Below are positions 1 to 8,791 of a DNA stretch of 64,000 nucleotides, in pieces (the first letter of the stretch is position 1; each line of letters opens with the position of its first letter). The notes below the pieces were generated by a model. The model saw only the letters and a program-made list of their open reading frames with translations. It had not been told where the DNA came from and ran no database searches. The DNA is from Streptomyces sp. R44 (GTDB taxonomy: Bacteria; Actinomycetota; Actinomycetes; Streptomycetales; Streptomycetaceae): the NCBI RefSeq assembly GCF_041053105.1, contig NZ_CP163444.1, positions 7,286,501-7,350,500 of the forward strand, given 5' to 3'. Position numbers and translations under genes: made by a program.

Positions 1-651
1 ATCGCGCTGGACCTGGAAACCGGCGCGGTGTTGTGGCGTCATGGCCGGGCGTTGCGTCCCTGCGCGATCGTCGGCGGGAACGTGGTGGCGCTGCGCGTGG
101 GTGCCTCGCCCGCGCTCGAGGTCGAACTCCTGGACGTGGGCGAGGGAACGGAACTCTGGACGTCGCCGGCCCTCGCGCTGCCGCCGTGGGCTCACCCGAC
201 CCTGCAGGACTCGCCCGAGTTCACCGTGGACACGGCGGAGGTTCAGGACCCGCTGGTGATCCGGTGGACCGCCCGGGCCCTGTACCGGGGCGGTGCGCCC
301 CCCGGTCCCGAGGTGGCGGGGAGCCGGCCTCGCGAGGCGCACGGCGCCCTGCGGATCGACCTGGCGACTCCGTCGGTGGAGCCGCTGGCCGTCAGGGCGA
401 CCGAGGCGGACACGGAGGCGGACGCCGTGGCGGACACGGAGGTCCCGGCCCCGCCGCAACCGCCCCTCCCCGCCGACGTACTGGCGTACGGGCAGGTCGG
501 CGGCCTCCGGATGGAACTCACCGTGCGCGCCGGCTCCGGCGGAGAGGACGCCGTCGTCCTGCGGGCGGTGGACGCCCGGACCGCCGCGGCCGTCTGGGAG
601 GTGGTACTCGACGAGACGGCGGAGAGCCGCCCCCGCAGACTCCGCCCGTAG
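1..651 (+). CDS. PQQ-like beta-propeller protein, 5' truncated by window
   Basis: The gene runs in from outside the window and is already in frame at base 1, so its N-terminus and start are unknown. The visible 216 residues begin with IALDLETGAVLWR, the recurring strand of PQQ-like (quinoprotein-type) propeller blades. A second blade-like stretch, VDARTAAAVWEV, lies near residue 190. Residues about 130-155 form an Ala/Pro/Glu-rich linker rather than a blade. No enzymatic motif is visible. In actinobacteria such propellers are usually extracytoplasmic ligand- or protein-binding domains, sometimes fused to kinases, but the lost N-terminus prevents a choice. It points the same way as the larger propeller gene 130 bases downstream, so the two may be related in function; that is inference. 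Confidence 0.7.
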   Translation: MALDLETGAVLWRHGRALRPCAIVGGNVVALRVGASPALEVELLDVGEGTELWTSPALALPPWAHPTLQDSPEFTVDTAEVQDPLVIRWTARALYRGGAPPGPEVAGSRPREAHGALRIDLATPSVEPLAVRATEADTEADAVADTEVPAPPQPPLPADVLAYGQVGGLRMELTVRAGSGGEDAVVLRAVDARTAAAVWEVVLDETAESRPRRLRP

Positions 652-656
652 CCCTG

Positions 657-730
657 CCGGACAGCCGCCGCCGGTACCCGGGCTCGTAGCCCCGTCCGGA
701 GAGCCGCCACCCGTACCCGCGCTCGTGGCC
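657..730. repeat. Imperfect 35-bp tandem direct repeat between genes
   Basis: Two 35-bp copies (657-691 and 696-730) in the gap between the propeller genes agree at about 30 of 35 positions; both contain GTACCCG followed by GCTCGT. There is no reading frame of interest across them. They look like a local duplication in untranslated spacer. Confidence 0.55.
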
Positions 731-780
731 AAGCTCCCGGCCACGCCGGAACAGAAACGTCTCGCACCCAGAGGTGCCTC

Positions 781-3210
781 ATGACCATCTCGGACGAACA
801 GCTCGCCCAGGCCAAGGACATCACCGTCGAGCAGGTGCGGCTGCTGCGCAGGAGCCGGGGCGCCACGAACGAGACTCTGGACGGCCTCCCCGTCAGGGCG
901 GTGCGCCGGGCACTGCGCCGCCTCGACTACCCCGACCTCCCCAACGCCCGGCTGCTGTTCCGGTACGAGCAGGAGCGCGGCGACGACGGGACGGTGCCGC
1001 CGCACGCCCAGGGCACGGCCCGTGCCCAGACCCGCTCGCTGGTGCGGAGCACGGCCCCGGCCGCGGAGACGGCCGGCGTGCCGACCGGTCGTCACCGCGG
1101 CGCGCGTGCGGACCGGCCGGCGCCGACCGCCGGGATGACGCTCGCCCAGTGGGAGTGGCTCGGCCCCGGGAACATCGGCGGCCGCACCCGCGCCGTCGTG
1201 GTCGACCCCGGCCACCCGAACAAGATGTGGGCCGCGAGCGCCGGCGGCGGCGTGTGGATCACCCGCAACGGCGGCGCGAAGTGGGCGCCCGTGGACGACT
1301 TCCTCGGCAACCTCGCGTGCGCGTGCATGACGATGGACCCCTCGGACCCGTCGACGATCTACGTGGGGACCGGCGAGGGCTTCTCCAACGTCGACGCCCT
1401 CCGCGGCAACGGCATCTTCCGCACCACCGACGCCACCACCTGGGCGCCCCTGCCGGCGACGCAGACCCAGGACTTCCGCGCCGTGACCCGGATCGCGGTC
1501 TCCTCGACGGGCGCCGTGGTCCTCGCGGCCACCGACACCGGACTGTTCCGCAGCTCCGACCCGGCACGGGCGACGTGGACCCGGGTCCTGGGCATCCCGC
1601 TCGGCCAGGTCGTGTTCGACCCGGGCGACGACGACAAGGCGGTCGCCGGCGCGCTCGACGCGGGCGAGGCCTGGTTCAGTGCCGACGGCGGGCTCACCTG
1701 GCAGGCCTCGACGCACGGCCCGTGGTCGGGCCGGGTCGAACTCGCCTACGCGGTGAAGGACCCGGAGATCGTGTACGCCTCGGTGCAGGCGCAGACCGGC
1801 CAGATCTGGCGGTCCACCGACGGCGGCAAGACGTATCAGAGAAGGAAGATCAAGACGCCGAGCGGCAAGGTGGCCGACTATCTCGCCGACCAGGGCTGGT
1901 ACAGCAACGCGATCTGGGCCGGGGACCCGACGGACGCGGACCTGATCGTCACCGGCGGGGTCGATCTGTGGCGCAGTACGGACGGCGGCGACCACCTGGC
2001 CGAGATCAGCACCTGGTGGGACCCGGGCTCGGCGCACGCCGATCACCACGCGATCGTCTCGCACCCCTCGTACGACGGGGTGCACAACAGGACCGTGTTC
2101 TTCGGCAACGACGGCGGGGTGTTCAAGGCGGCGGACCTGGCGGTGGTGGGGTCGGAGCCGAAGGCGCCGTTCGTCGACGGCTGGACCGAGCTGGACAACA
2201 ACTACGGCGTCACGCAGTTCTTCGGCGGCGCCGGCAACACCGTCAGCGGAAAGATCATCGGGGGTGCGCAGGACAACGGCACGCTCGTCTTCGACCCCGC
2301 GACGGGGACGGAGGGGTGGCGGGAGTTTCAGGGCGGTGACGGCGGCTGGTGCGCCTGCGACCCGACCGACCCGGACGTCCTCTACGGCGAGTACGTCTTC
2401 CTCAACATCCACCGCAACGACGACGGCGGCGCCACCGACGATCCGGACCGCTACATCAGCGGCCAGTTCTGGAACCCGGCGCTTCCCGGCTGGGACTGGA
2501 AGCCGGTGCCGTTCCGGATTCCCGACGCCAAGAACCAGCAGGCGCTCTTCATCGCGCCGTTCGTCATGGATCCGGGCGACCCGCAGCGGCTGCTCGCCGG
2601 CGGTCTCTCGCTGTGGCGGACGAACGACGCGAAGGCGCCGAACACCCCGACCTCGGGTCCCAGCTGGCAGTCGATCAAGCCCAGCGCGGGGTCGCTGATC
2701 AGCGCGCTCGCCGTGGCCCCGGCCGATTCCGACGTGGTGTGGGTGGGCCATCGCAACGGCATGCTCTTCCGCACCACCGACGGCACGGCCGCGACGCCGA
2801 CCTGGGACCGTGTCGGAGTGATCGGCCCGGACCCGCTGCGACCGCAGCGGTACTGCACGAGCATCACCGCCCATCCGACGGACGTGAAGACCGCGTACGT
2901 CGCCTTCGGCGGTTTCGAGCCCGGCAACCTGTGGGTGACGAAGGACGGCGGCGCCCGCTGGACCGACCTCTCGCCCACGCTTCCCGCCGCTCCCGTACGG
3001 GCGCTCGCCGTGCATCCGCGGCGCCACGTGTTCCTGTACTGCGGCACCGAGGTCGGCCTGTTCGCCAGCGAGGACTCCGGGACGACGTGGTCACCGACGA
3101 ACGAGGGCCCGACCAACTGCTCGGTGGACGACCTGTTCTGGATGGACGAGACGCTCGTCTGCGTGACCCACGGCCGCGGCATGTTCCGGATCGACCTGTC
3201 CTCGGTGTGA
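781..3210 (+). CDS. BNR/sortilin-like beta-propeller protein, glycosyl-hydrolase-like
   Basis: This 809-residue protein has no recognisable signal peptide. Residues 1-115 are charged and mostly helical (a leading DEQLAQAKDITVEQVRLLRR segment). From residue about 118 (WEWLGPGNIGGRTRAV) to the end it is a propeller of the VPS10/sortilin and BNR (Asp-box) type, with Asp-box-like turns near residues 160 (TRNGGAKW), 345 (STDGGKTY), 402 (STDGGDHL), 720 (TKDGGARW) and 764 (SEDSGTTW). Such proteins are often annotated as exo-alpha-sialidase or 'glycosyl hydrolase', but I see no catalytic set that would prove hydrolysis. The ATG follows AGAGGTG with normal spacing. Binding or scaffold roles are equally possible. 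Confidence 0.8.
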   Translation: MTISDEQLAQAKDITVEQVRLLRRSRGATNETLDGLPVRAVRRALRRLDYPDLPNARLLFRYEQERGDDGTVPPHAQGTARAQTRSLVRSTAPAAETAGVPTGRHRGARADRPAPTAGMTLAQWEWLGPGNIGGRTRAVVVDPGHPNKMWAASAGGGVWITRNGGAKWAPVDDFLGNLACACMTMDPSDPSTIYVGTGEGFSNVDALRGNGIFRTTDATTWAPLPATQTQDFRAVTRIAVSSTGAVVLAATDTGLFRSSDPARATWTRVLGIPLGQVVFDPGDDDKAVAGALDAGEAWFSADGGLTWQASTHGPWSGRVELAYAVKDPEIVYASVQAQTGQIWRSTDGGKTYQRRKIKTPSGKVADYLADQGWYSNAIWAGDPTDADLIVTGGVDLWRSTDGGDHLAEISTWWDPGSAHADHHAIVSHPSYDGVHNRTVFFGNDGGVFKAADLAVVGSEPKAPFVDGWTELDNNYGVTQFFGGAGNTVSGKIIGGAQDNGTLVFDPATGTEGWREFQGGDGGWCACDPTDPDVLYGEYVFLNIHRNDDGGATDDPDRYISGQFWNPALPGWDWKPVPFRIPDAKNQQALFIAPFVMDPGDPQRLLAGGLSLWRTNDAKAPNTPTSGPSWQSIKPSAGSLISALAVAPADSDVVWVGHRNGMLFRTTDGTAATPTWDRVGVIGPDPLRPQRYCTSITAHPTDVKTAYVAFGGFEPGNLWVTKDGGARWTDLSPTLPAAPVRALAVHPRRHVFLYCGTEVGLFASEDSGTTWSPTNEGPTNCSVDDLFWMDETLVCVTHGRGMFRIDLSSV

Positions 3211-3238
3211 CGGTCCGGCGAGGGTGAAGGTGAGCACG

Positions 3239-3478
3239 ATGGTGCGCAACGTACGCCTGCGGGGCCGGATCGAGGCGATCGCGGCCTGCCTCAGCGGATT
3301 GCTGTTCCTCCTGACCGCGATCTGGCCCGACTGGATCGAACGGGTCTTCGAGGTCGAGCCCGACCAGGGCAGCGGAGCCCTGGAGTGGGTGATCGTCGGC
3401 GTCGCACTCTGCGCCACGATCATCTTCTCGCTGCTCGCACGCGCCGAGTACCGCAGGGCCCGGGCCGCGCAGGGTTGA
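3239..3478 (+). CDS. Small two-helix membrane protein
   Basis: The 79-residue product has two hydrophobic helices, about residues 12-29 (AACLSGLLFLLTAIWP) and 46-66 (WVIVGVALCATIIFSLLA), joined by an acidic loop containing WIERVFEVEPDQGSGALEW. It ends in an Arg-rich tail. This topology matches the small actinobacterial inner-membrane proteins usually left as hypotheticals. The ATG is chosen because GAAGG lies eight bases upstream; a GTG 15 bases earlier is in frame. It starts 28 bases after the propeller gene and could be co-transcribed with it. I do not recognise a function. Confidence 0.6.
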   Translation: MVRNVRLRGRIEAIAACLSGLLFLLTAIWPDWIERVFEVEPDQGSGALEWVIVGVALCATIIFSLLARAEYRRARAAQG

Positions 3479-3587
3479 GACGCGCCGGCGGGCCGCTGCC
3501 TCGCACCGGGCCGAGCTCGCTCGATCCCCGCGGGTTGTGCCGAGTCGGCCCCCAGGAGCTGTTCGTGCGCTACGGTCCGGACAACGG

Positions 3588-4079
3588 ATGGCCGAGCGGA
3601 CACTGGGCGAGGGAATGCTGGAAGAGGTCGTGACGGCACTGGCCGCGACGGGCGGTGCCGCCGTGGTGCAGGCGGCCGGAACGGACGCGTGGGGCGCCTT
3701 CAGGAACGCCGTGGCCCGATGGTTCGGCCGGGGCCGGCCGGAGCGGGAACAAGCCGAGATCGAGCGTCTCGACCGCACGGCCGCGGCGCTGGAAGCGGGC
3801 CACGAGGTCGACCACGCGCGCGAGGAAGGACTGTGGCAGGCCCGCTTCGAGGCTCTCTTCGAGAGCATGGACGAAGCCGGTCGTGCCCAGGCGGCCACCG
3901 AGCTGCGATCGCTGCTCGCGACCCACGTGCCCGTGGGCCCCGTGGTGGCGGCCGATCGGGCCGGGCTGTCCATCGGCGGAGACGTGGACGTCCGGGCCGA
4001 CCGCGGATCGGTCGCAGCGCTCCGGATGGGGGACGTCGTCCTGGGGTCCCCTTCGAAGCCGGGCCCGGACGAGGGCTGA
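3588..4079 (+). CDS. Companion protein of the NB-ARC/TPR gene
   Basis: The 163-residue cytoplasmic protein has an Ala-rich N-terminal helix (EEVVTALAATGGAAVVQA), a WGAFRNAVARWFGRG segment and a helical middle rich in Glu/Arg. Its tail is a short beta-like motif, GDVDVRADRGSVAALRMGDV. That tail resembles GSIAARHIG encoded at the start of the following NB-ARC frame, which suggests paired or formerly fused proteins. Genes of this kind commonly sit directly upstream of NB-ARC/TPR genes in Streptomyces. The start is uncertain: ATG 3588 gives MAERTLGEG, while ATG 3615 (MLEEVV) follows GAGGGA too closely for a good site. The stop overlaps the beginning of the next open frame. Function unknown; a sensor or adaptor for the NTPase is a guess. 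Confidence 0.65.
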   Translation: MAERTLGEGMLEEVVTALAATGGAAVVQAAGTDAWGAFRNAVARWFGRGRPEREQAEIERLDRTAAALEAGHEVDHAREEGLWQARFEALFESMDEAGRAQAATELRSLLATHVPVGPVVAADRAGLSIGGDVDVRADRGSVAALRMGDVVLGSPSKPGPDEG

Positions 4080-4204
4080 CGGTCCCCGGCACCCCGCTAC
4101 GCCCGAACGACCTCGCGGAACAGGCGGTCCACGCGCAGAACGGCAGCATCGCCGCCCGGCACATCGGACTCCTCCAGCTGCAGAACCCGCCGAGCCGCCC
4201 CGCC

Positions 4205-5857
4205 GTGTCCTGGCCGCACCAGGCCGGGGTGCTCCCTCCCGAGGCGGACTGTTTTCAGGAACGCGATGCGATCCATGCCCTGGACCTGGCCTCCGCCGAC
4301 CAGGAGAGCCCAGGGGCCAGGGAACGGTGCCACATCCTCGTCGGCGGCGGTGGGGTGGGGAAGACGCAGGTGGCGGCCCGTCATGTCCGCCGGCTGTGGC
4401 GCGAGGGAGACCTCGACCTGCTGGTCTGGGTGAACGCGGCCGGCCCCGAGGCGATCACCGAGGCCTACGCACAGGCAGCCGCGAGCGTGCTCGGCACCCA
4501 CCGCCGGGACCCGGGACAGGCCGCCCAGACCTTCCTCCGCTGGCTCGGGCAGGACCACGGCAAGCGCTGGCTGGTGGTACTGGACGATGTCACCCAGCCG
4601 GCCGATCTTCACGATCTGTGGCCACCGCAGGGCCCCGGTGGACGGACCCTGGTGACGACGCGCAACCGTGACGCCGCGTTCCTGGCGCGAGGACGCGCCC
4701 GGATCGAGGTCGGTCTCTTCACGCCCGAGGAGTCCCACGACTACCTGGCGGGCAAGCTCGCGGTTCACGGACGAGCCGACAGCACCGAGGAGATCCTCGC
4801 GCTCGCGGAGGACTTCGGACACCTCCCGCTCGCTCTCGCCCAAGCCGTGCCGTACATGGTCAACAAGCATCTGGACTGCGCCGCCTACCGCCGGCGCCTG
4901 GCCGACCGCAGACTCGTGCTGCACGACGTACTCGCGGACATCAGCGGCCTGCCCGACGGCCAACGGCACACGGTCGCCGCCGCCTGGTCCCTGTCCGTCG
5001 ACCTGGCGGACCGGCTCAGCCCGCGAGGAGTCGCACGTCCCCTCCTCGAAATCGCGGCGCTGCTCGACCCCAACGGCATCCCCGCGCCGATCCTCGACGG
5101 ATGGGCCGTCCTCGACTTCGTCAACCGGGACGGCGGGGCGGAGATCGACCCCCAGGACGTCACCTGCGCGCTGTGGAACCTCCATCAGCTGAGTCTCGTC
5201 GACCACACGCCCGGAATCCTCCACCGGACCGTGCGCGTCCACCAGCTCATTCAGCGGGCGGTCCGGGAGCCGCTGGAGCCCGGCCGGCGGTGGCGGCTCG
5301 CTCGAACCGCGGCCGACGCCCTCGCCGACGGATGGCCCGACCGTGAGCGCGATGCGGACCTGGCCCGGGCGCTGCGATCCAACACGGACGTCCTGCGGGA
5401 ACATGCCGAACACGCCCTGCACCGGCCCGAGGTGCACACCGTGCTGTACCGCGCGGGCCACAGCCTCGGCGAGAACCGGCAGGTCGCGGCGGCCCGCGAG
5501 CACTTCGACCGCCTCGCCGCCACGGCCCGGCGCCATCTGGGCGGCGAGCACCCCGACACCCTCACCGCCCGTCTCGACCTCGCTGTGTGGAGCGGAAGGT
5601 CGGGCGACGCCAAGGCCGCCGCCGCACTGCTGGCCGAGCTCCTCATGCCCACCCTGCGAGTGCTGGGCGAGAGCCACCCGCAGAGTCTTACGGTCTGGCG
5701 ACACCTCATCGACTGGCGGGAAGCGTCCGGCGACCGTCCCGGGGCGGCGACCGCCGCCGTCCGCTTCCTCGAGCACCTCAAGCGGGTGCTCGGGGCCGAC
5801 CACCCGTTGACCCTCGCGCAGCAGGCGTCCGTTCGGCGGCGGCGCCACGATGCCTAG
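4205..5857 (+). CDS. NB-ARC domain protein with C-terminal TPR repeats (NLR-like)
   Basis: This is a STAND-class NTPase. From the GTG used here, residues 45-55 carry the P-loop (VGGGGVGKTQ), followed by Walker B (WLVVLDDV), a sensor-like GGRTLVTTRN and a GLPLA-type LPLALAQA. The C-terminus has three TPR_10-like units, each marked by LGxxHPxTL (GGEHPDTL, GESHPQSL, GADHPLTL). Family members act as ATP-driven switches in signalling or defence. The start is unresolved: the open frame, with conserved-looking residues such as NGSIAARHIG, extends upstream to the stop of the previous gene, but between 4076 and 4205 there is no ATG, GTG or TTG in frame. A CTG at 4076 overlapping that stop, or a frameshifted fusion of the two genes, are alternatives. 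Confidence 0.75.
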   Translation: MSWPHQAGVLPPEADCFQERDAIHALDLASADQESPGARERCHILVGGGGVGKTQVAARHVRRLWREGDLDLLVWVNAAGPEAITEAYAQAAASVLGTHRRDPGQAAQTFLRWLGQDHGKRWLVVLDDVTQPADLHDLWPPQGPGGRTLVTTRNRDAAFLARGRARIEVGLFTPEESHDYLAGKLAVHGRADSTEEILALAEDFGHLPLALAQAVPYMVNKHLDCAAYRRRLADRRLVLHDVLADISGLPDGQRHTVAAAWSLSVDLADRLSPRGVARPLLEIAALLDPNGIPAPILDGWAVLDFVNRDGGAEIDPQDVTCALWNLHQLSLVDHTPGILHRTVRVHQLIQRAVREPLEPGRRWRLARTAADALADGWPDRERDADLARALRSNTDVLREHAEHALHRPEVHTVLYRAGHSLGENRQVAAAREHFDRLAATARRHLGGEHPDTLTARLDLAVWSGRSGDAKAAAALLAELLMPTLRVLGESHPQSLTVWRHLIDWREASGDRPGAATAAVRFLEHLKRVLGADHPLTLAQQASVRRRRHDA

Positions 5858-5901
5858 CAGAGGGCATTCCCGCGATGTCTCGCCCGTGAGGTGAGTACGG
5901 G

Positions 5902-7350
5902 TCAGCCGACGGGGGCCGTCATGCGGTTGTCGTCCTCGGGGGTGGCCGGGTGGACGGTTTCGGCGGGCGGGTCGGCCGTGCGGCGGACCCAGAGCCAGTA
6001 CACGGCGCCGGTGACGACCAGGCCGACGATCCACGAGATGTCGGCGCCGTCGAGCTTCCTGGTGATCGCGCCGGTGTACAGCTTGGTGGCCAGGAACGGG
6101 ATCTGGACGGCGACGCCCACGACGTAACAGGTCAGCGCGGTGACGTTCCAGCGCCCGTAGCGGCCCTCGGGGTCGTACAGCGCGGGGATGTCGACCCGTT
6201 CCCGGGAGACCAGGTAGTAGTCGACCAGGTTGATCGCGCTCCACGGGGTGAACACCATCAGGATCAGGAGCACGAAGTTCTTGAAGTTGTTCAGGAAGTC
6301 GGCGCTGGCGGCGAGGGCGATGACGATCGACACCGCGGTGAAGCCGACGATGTAGGCGGCACGGGCGGTCGCCGAGATCCGCGAGCGGCCGTCGAAGGCC
6401 GTGACGGTCGTCAGGATCGACATGAAACCGCCGTACGCGTTGAGGCAGTTGACGGTCAGCTTCCCGACCACGATCACCAGGTAGATGAGGAAGGCGAGTG
6501 CGGCAGGACCGGCCAGCTCGCCGAGGAAGCCCACCTGGTCGGTGAGGAAGGCCTTGCCCGCGACGGCCGCGGTGAGCGCGCCCAGCGTCATGGCCCACTG
6601 CGAGCCGATGACGGAACCGGCGAACGTCGACCAGAACGTCGCGCGCGTGCTGGTGTCGCGGGGCAGGTAGCGCGAGTAGTCGGCGACGTACGGGCCGAAG
6701 GTCAGCTGCCATCCGGCACCGAGCCCCACGGCGAGCAGGAAGGTCGCCGCCTCGAAGCCCTTGGTCCCGATGTGCGCGCCGACGTCGTACTGGGTGAACA
6801 GCCGCACGAGGAGATAGCCGAGGCCCAGCACCCCGGCGACGGTGGCGACGCGGCCGGCGGCGTGGATCAGCCGGTAGCCGGTGACGGCGACGACGGCCGT
6901 CAGGGCGCCGAAGACGAGGATGCCGACCTGTGTGTTGTCGATGTGCAGCAGCTCGGCGAGCGCCTGCCCGGCCAGCACGCTGCCGGTCGCGGCGAAGCCG
7001 AGGTACATGAGGATCACGAGCAGCAGCGGCAGGACCGCGCCGTGGACGCCGAACTGCGCGCGGCTGGAGATCATCTGCGGGACGCCGAGCCGGGGGCCCT
7101 GCGCGGAGTGCAGCGCCATCACGATGCCGCCGAGGACGTTGCCGATGAGCAGGGCGGGTATCGCCCACAGCGCGTCCGCGCCGAAGACGACGGACAGCGC
7201 GCCGTCGACGATGGCGGTGATCTGCATGTTGGCGCCGAACCACAGCGTGAACTGGCTGCGCGGCGTGCCGTGCCGCTCGGCGTCGGGAATGACCTCGATG
7301 GTGCGCCTCTCCATCGAGAGTCGTTCCCCGGAGGCGTGTTGGACCGGCAT
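5902..7350 (-). CDS. NCS1-family nucleobase (purine/cytosine) permease
   Basis: A 482-residue inner-membrane protein with about twelve hydrophobic helices and the NCS1 hallmark near the N-terminus: ERHGTPRSQFTLWFGANMQI, then DGALSVVFGADALWAIPALL. Family members import cytosine, purines, allantoin or related bases with H+ or Na+. Further family-like stretches are SRAQFGVHGAVLPLL in helix 3 and FGPYVADYSRYLP. The ATG is preceded by GGGGAGAGG at good spacing. No salvage enzyme lies alongside, so the substrate cannot be fixed; purine-cytosine permease is the safest name. It is convergent with the NB-ARC gene, 44 bases apart. Confidence 0.88.
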   Translation of the reverse strand: MPVQHASGERLSMERRTIEVIPDAERHGTPRSQFTLWFGANMQITAIVDGALSVVFGADALWAIPALLIGNVLGGIVMALHSAQGPRLGVPQMISSRAQFGVHGAVLPLLLVILMYLGFAATGSVLAGQALAELLHIDNTQVGILVFGALTAVVAVTGYRLIHAAGRVATVAGVLGLGYLLVRLFTQYDVGAHIGTKGFEAATFLLAVGLGAGWQLTFGPYVADYSRYLPRDTSTRATFWSTFAGSVIGSQWAMTLGALTAAVAGKAFLTDQVGFLGELAGPAALAFLIYLVIVVGKLTVNCLNAYGGFMSILTTVTAFDGRSRISATARAAYIVGFTAVSIVIALAASADFLNNFKNFVLLILMVFTPWSAINLVDYYLVSRERVDIPALYDPEGRYGRWNVTALTCYVVGVAVQIPFLATKLYTGAITRKLDGADISWIVGLVVTGAVYWLWVRRTADPPAETVHPATPEDDNRMTAPVG

Positions 7351-7508
7351 GGTGGAGACCTCTCCCCGCAGCGATTCCTGTGTATCCGGACGGACCGCGG
7401 CCGTTCACCCGCACCGCGGTGCGCCGAATCTCGCATAGAGGGAAACAGGGGGCAAGGGGCTGAATGGAGAATTTCAGAGAGTGGGACGGCCGTGCGCGGG
7501 GGGTGGTG

Positions 7509-8777
7509 TCAGGCCACGCCCCTGATGCGGTGGACGAGGAGGCCGCCGGCCAGGATCACCAGGGCCGCCGTGGCGTACAGGCCGGTGTAGCCGCCGAGGT
7601 GGGCGATGACCGGTGAGGCGAGCGCCGGGGCCAGGACCTGCGGGCCCGAGTTCGCGATGTTGATGACGCCGAGATCCTTCGCGCGGTCGGCGGCCTCGGG
7701 CAGGACCTGGGTGACCAGCGCCTGGTCGACGGCGAGATAGATGCCGTAGCCCGCGCCGAGCACGGCCGCGGCGGCGAGGGCGGACGGCCAGGTGTGGACC
7801 AGGGCGAGCAGCAGCGCGGCGGCCGCCATGACCAGGGAACAGACGACGACGAATCCCTTGCGGCGTCCCATGCGGTCGGACAGCACCCCCACGGGGATCG
7901 CCGTGAGCGCCGCGCAGAGGGTGTAGACCACGGTCAGGATCAGCACGCCGGTGCCGGGGTCGCCGTAGTGGACGGCGTCGGCGAGGAAGTAGAACAGGTA
8001 GAGCGTGCCCAGGGCGTTCCCGAGGTTGATCAGGAACCGGGTGAGCCACGCCCAGCCGAAGTCGGGGTGCTTCCGTGGGCTCACCCAGAACGAGCGGGCG
8101 AGGGTGCGGACGTCGACGGAGGGGCGCAGCTCCCGCGGCAGCGGCGGCTCGGCGTGGCGCAGGACGAACGGCAGGGCCAGTACGACCGTGAGTACGGCCA
8201 GCGTGGCGTAGCCGGAGCGGACGCCGGTCACGAGGAGGGCGGTGATGAGCGCGCCCAGGACCAGCCCGACCGACTGCATGAGGCCCGTCCAGCCGGAGAC
8301 CACCGCGCGCTGCGTCAGCGGCACACGGTCGGCGATCGGAGTGGTGACCCCCGCCAGCATCGCGTTGAGGCCCGCCTGGGCGAGGCACCAGCCGACGGCG
8401 ACGCCCGCCACCGTGTGCTGGGAGGCGGTGACCGCGAGGCCCGCCGCCCCGGCGAGGGCGCCGCCGAGGATCCAGGGCCGGCGCCGGCCGAACCGGCCGG
8501 TGGTCCGGTCCGACCACGCGCCGGCGATCGGGTTGGCGAGCACGGCGACGAGCGCGCCGAGACCGGTGACCAGCGACAGCGCGGTGTTCTTGTCGTGCGG
8601 GTCGATCTGCTCCAGCTGGAGCGGCAGCAGGATCTGGATGGGCGTCATGAAGGCCATGAAGACGGCCAGCGTGGAGAGCGAGAGGCTCGCCGTCCAGCCC
8701 GCCGTGACCGGGACGGTGGGCTCGGCGAGGACGGCGGCGACGGCGTCCTCGGCGGCCTCTTCCGGGGCGTGGGCCAT
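7509..8777 (-). CDS. MFS transporter, sugar (GPH/SUT-like) type
   Basis: The 422-residue product has twelve predicted helices and MFS loop motifs: GAWSDRTTGRFGRRRPW between helices 2 and 3 and GVLSDRMGRRKG in the second half. The RRRPW form is typical of sucrose and glycoside carriers of the GPH/SUT type. It starts 14 bases after the beta-glucosidase stop on the same strand, so both belong to one transcript, and import of a beta-glucoside for cytosolic hydrolysis is the natural reading. The ATG after the glucosidase stop is the first sensible start; the frame continues open upstream only because of GC bias. The substrate is inferred from the neighbour. Confidence 0.85.
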   Translation of the reverse strand: MAHAPEEAAEDAVAAVLAEPTVPVTAGWTASLSLSTLAVFMAFMTPIQILLPLQLEQIDPHDKNTALSLVTGLGALVAVLANPIAGAWSDRTTGRFGRRRPWILGGALAGAAGLAVTASQHTVAGVAVGWCLAQAGLNAMLAGVTTPIADRVPLTQRAVVSGWTGLMQSVGLVLGALITALLVTGVRSGYATLAVLTVVLALPFVLRHAEPPLPRELRPSVDVRTLARSFWVSPRKHPDFGWAWLTRFLINLGNALGTLYLFYFLADAVHYGDPGTGVLILTVVYTLCAALTAIPVGVLSDRMGRRKGFVVVCSLVMAAAALLLALVHTWPSALAAAAVLGAGYGIYLAVDQALVTQVLPEAADRAKDLGVINIANSGPQVLAPALASPVIAHLGGYTGLYATAALVILAGGLLVHRIRGVA

Positions 8778-8791
8778 GGTGGCTTCGCCGC

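Noticed and set aside
3689..4204. Extending the NB-ARC protein N-terminally to an ATG at 3689 or 3719
   Set aside because: This overlaps the companion gene throughout, is Arg/Gly-rich and lacks codon bias; only the part from about 4076 looks coding.
4097..7414. Very long minus-strand frame across NB-ARC and permease genes
   Set aside because: Shadow of real genes in other frames; no motif, and poor third-position bias.
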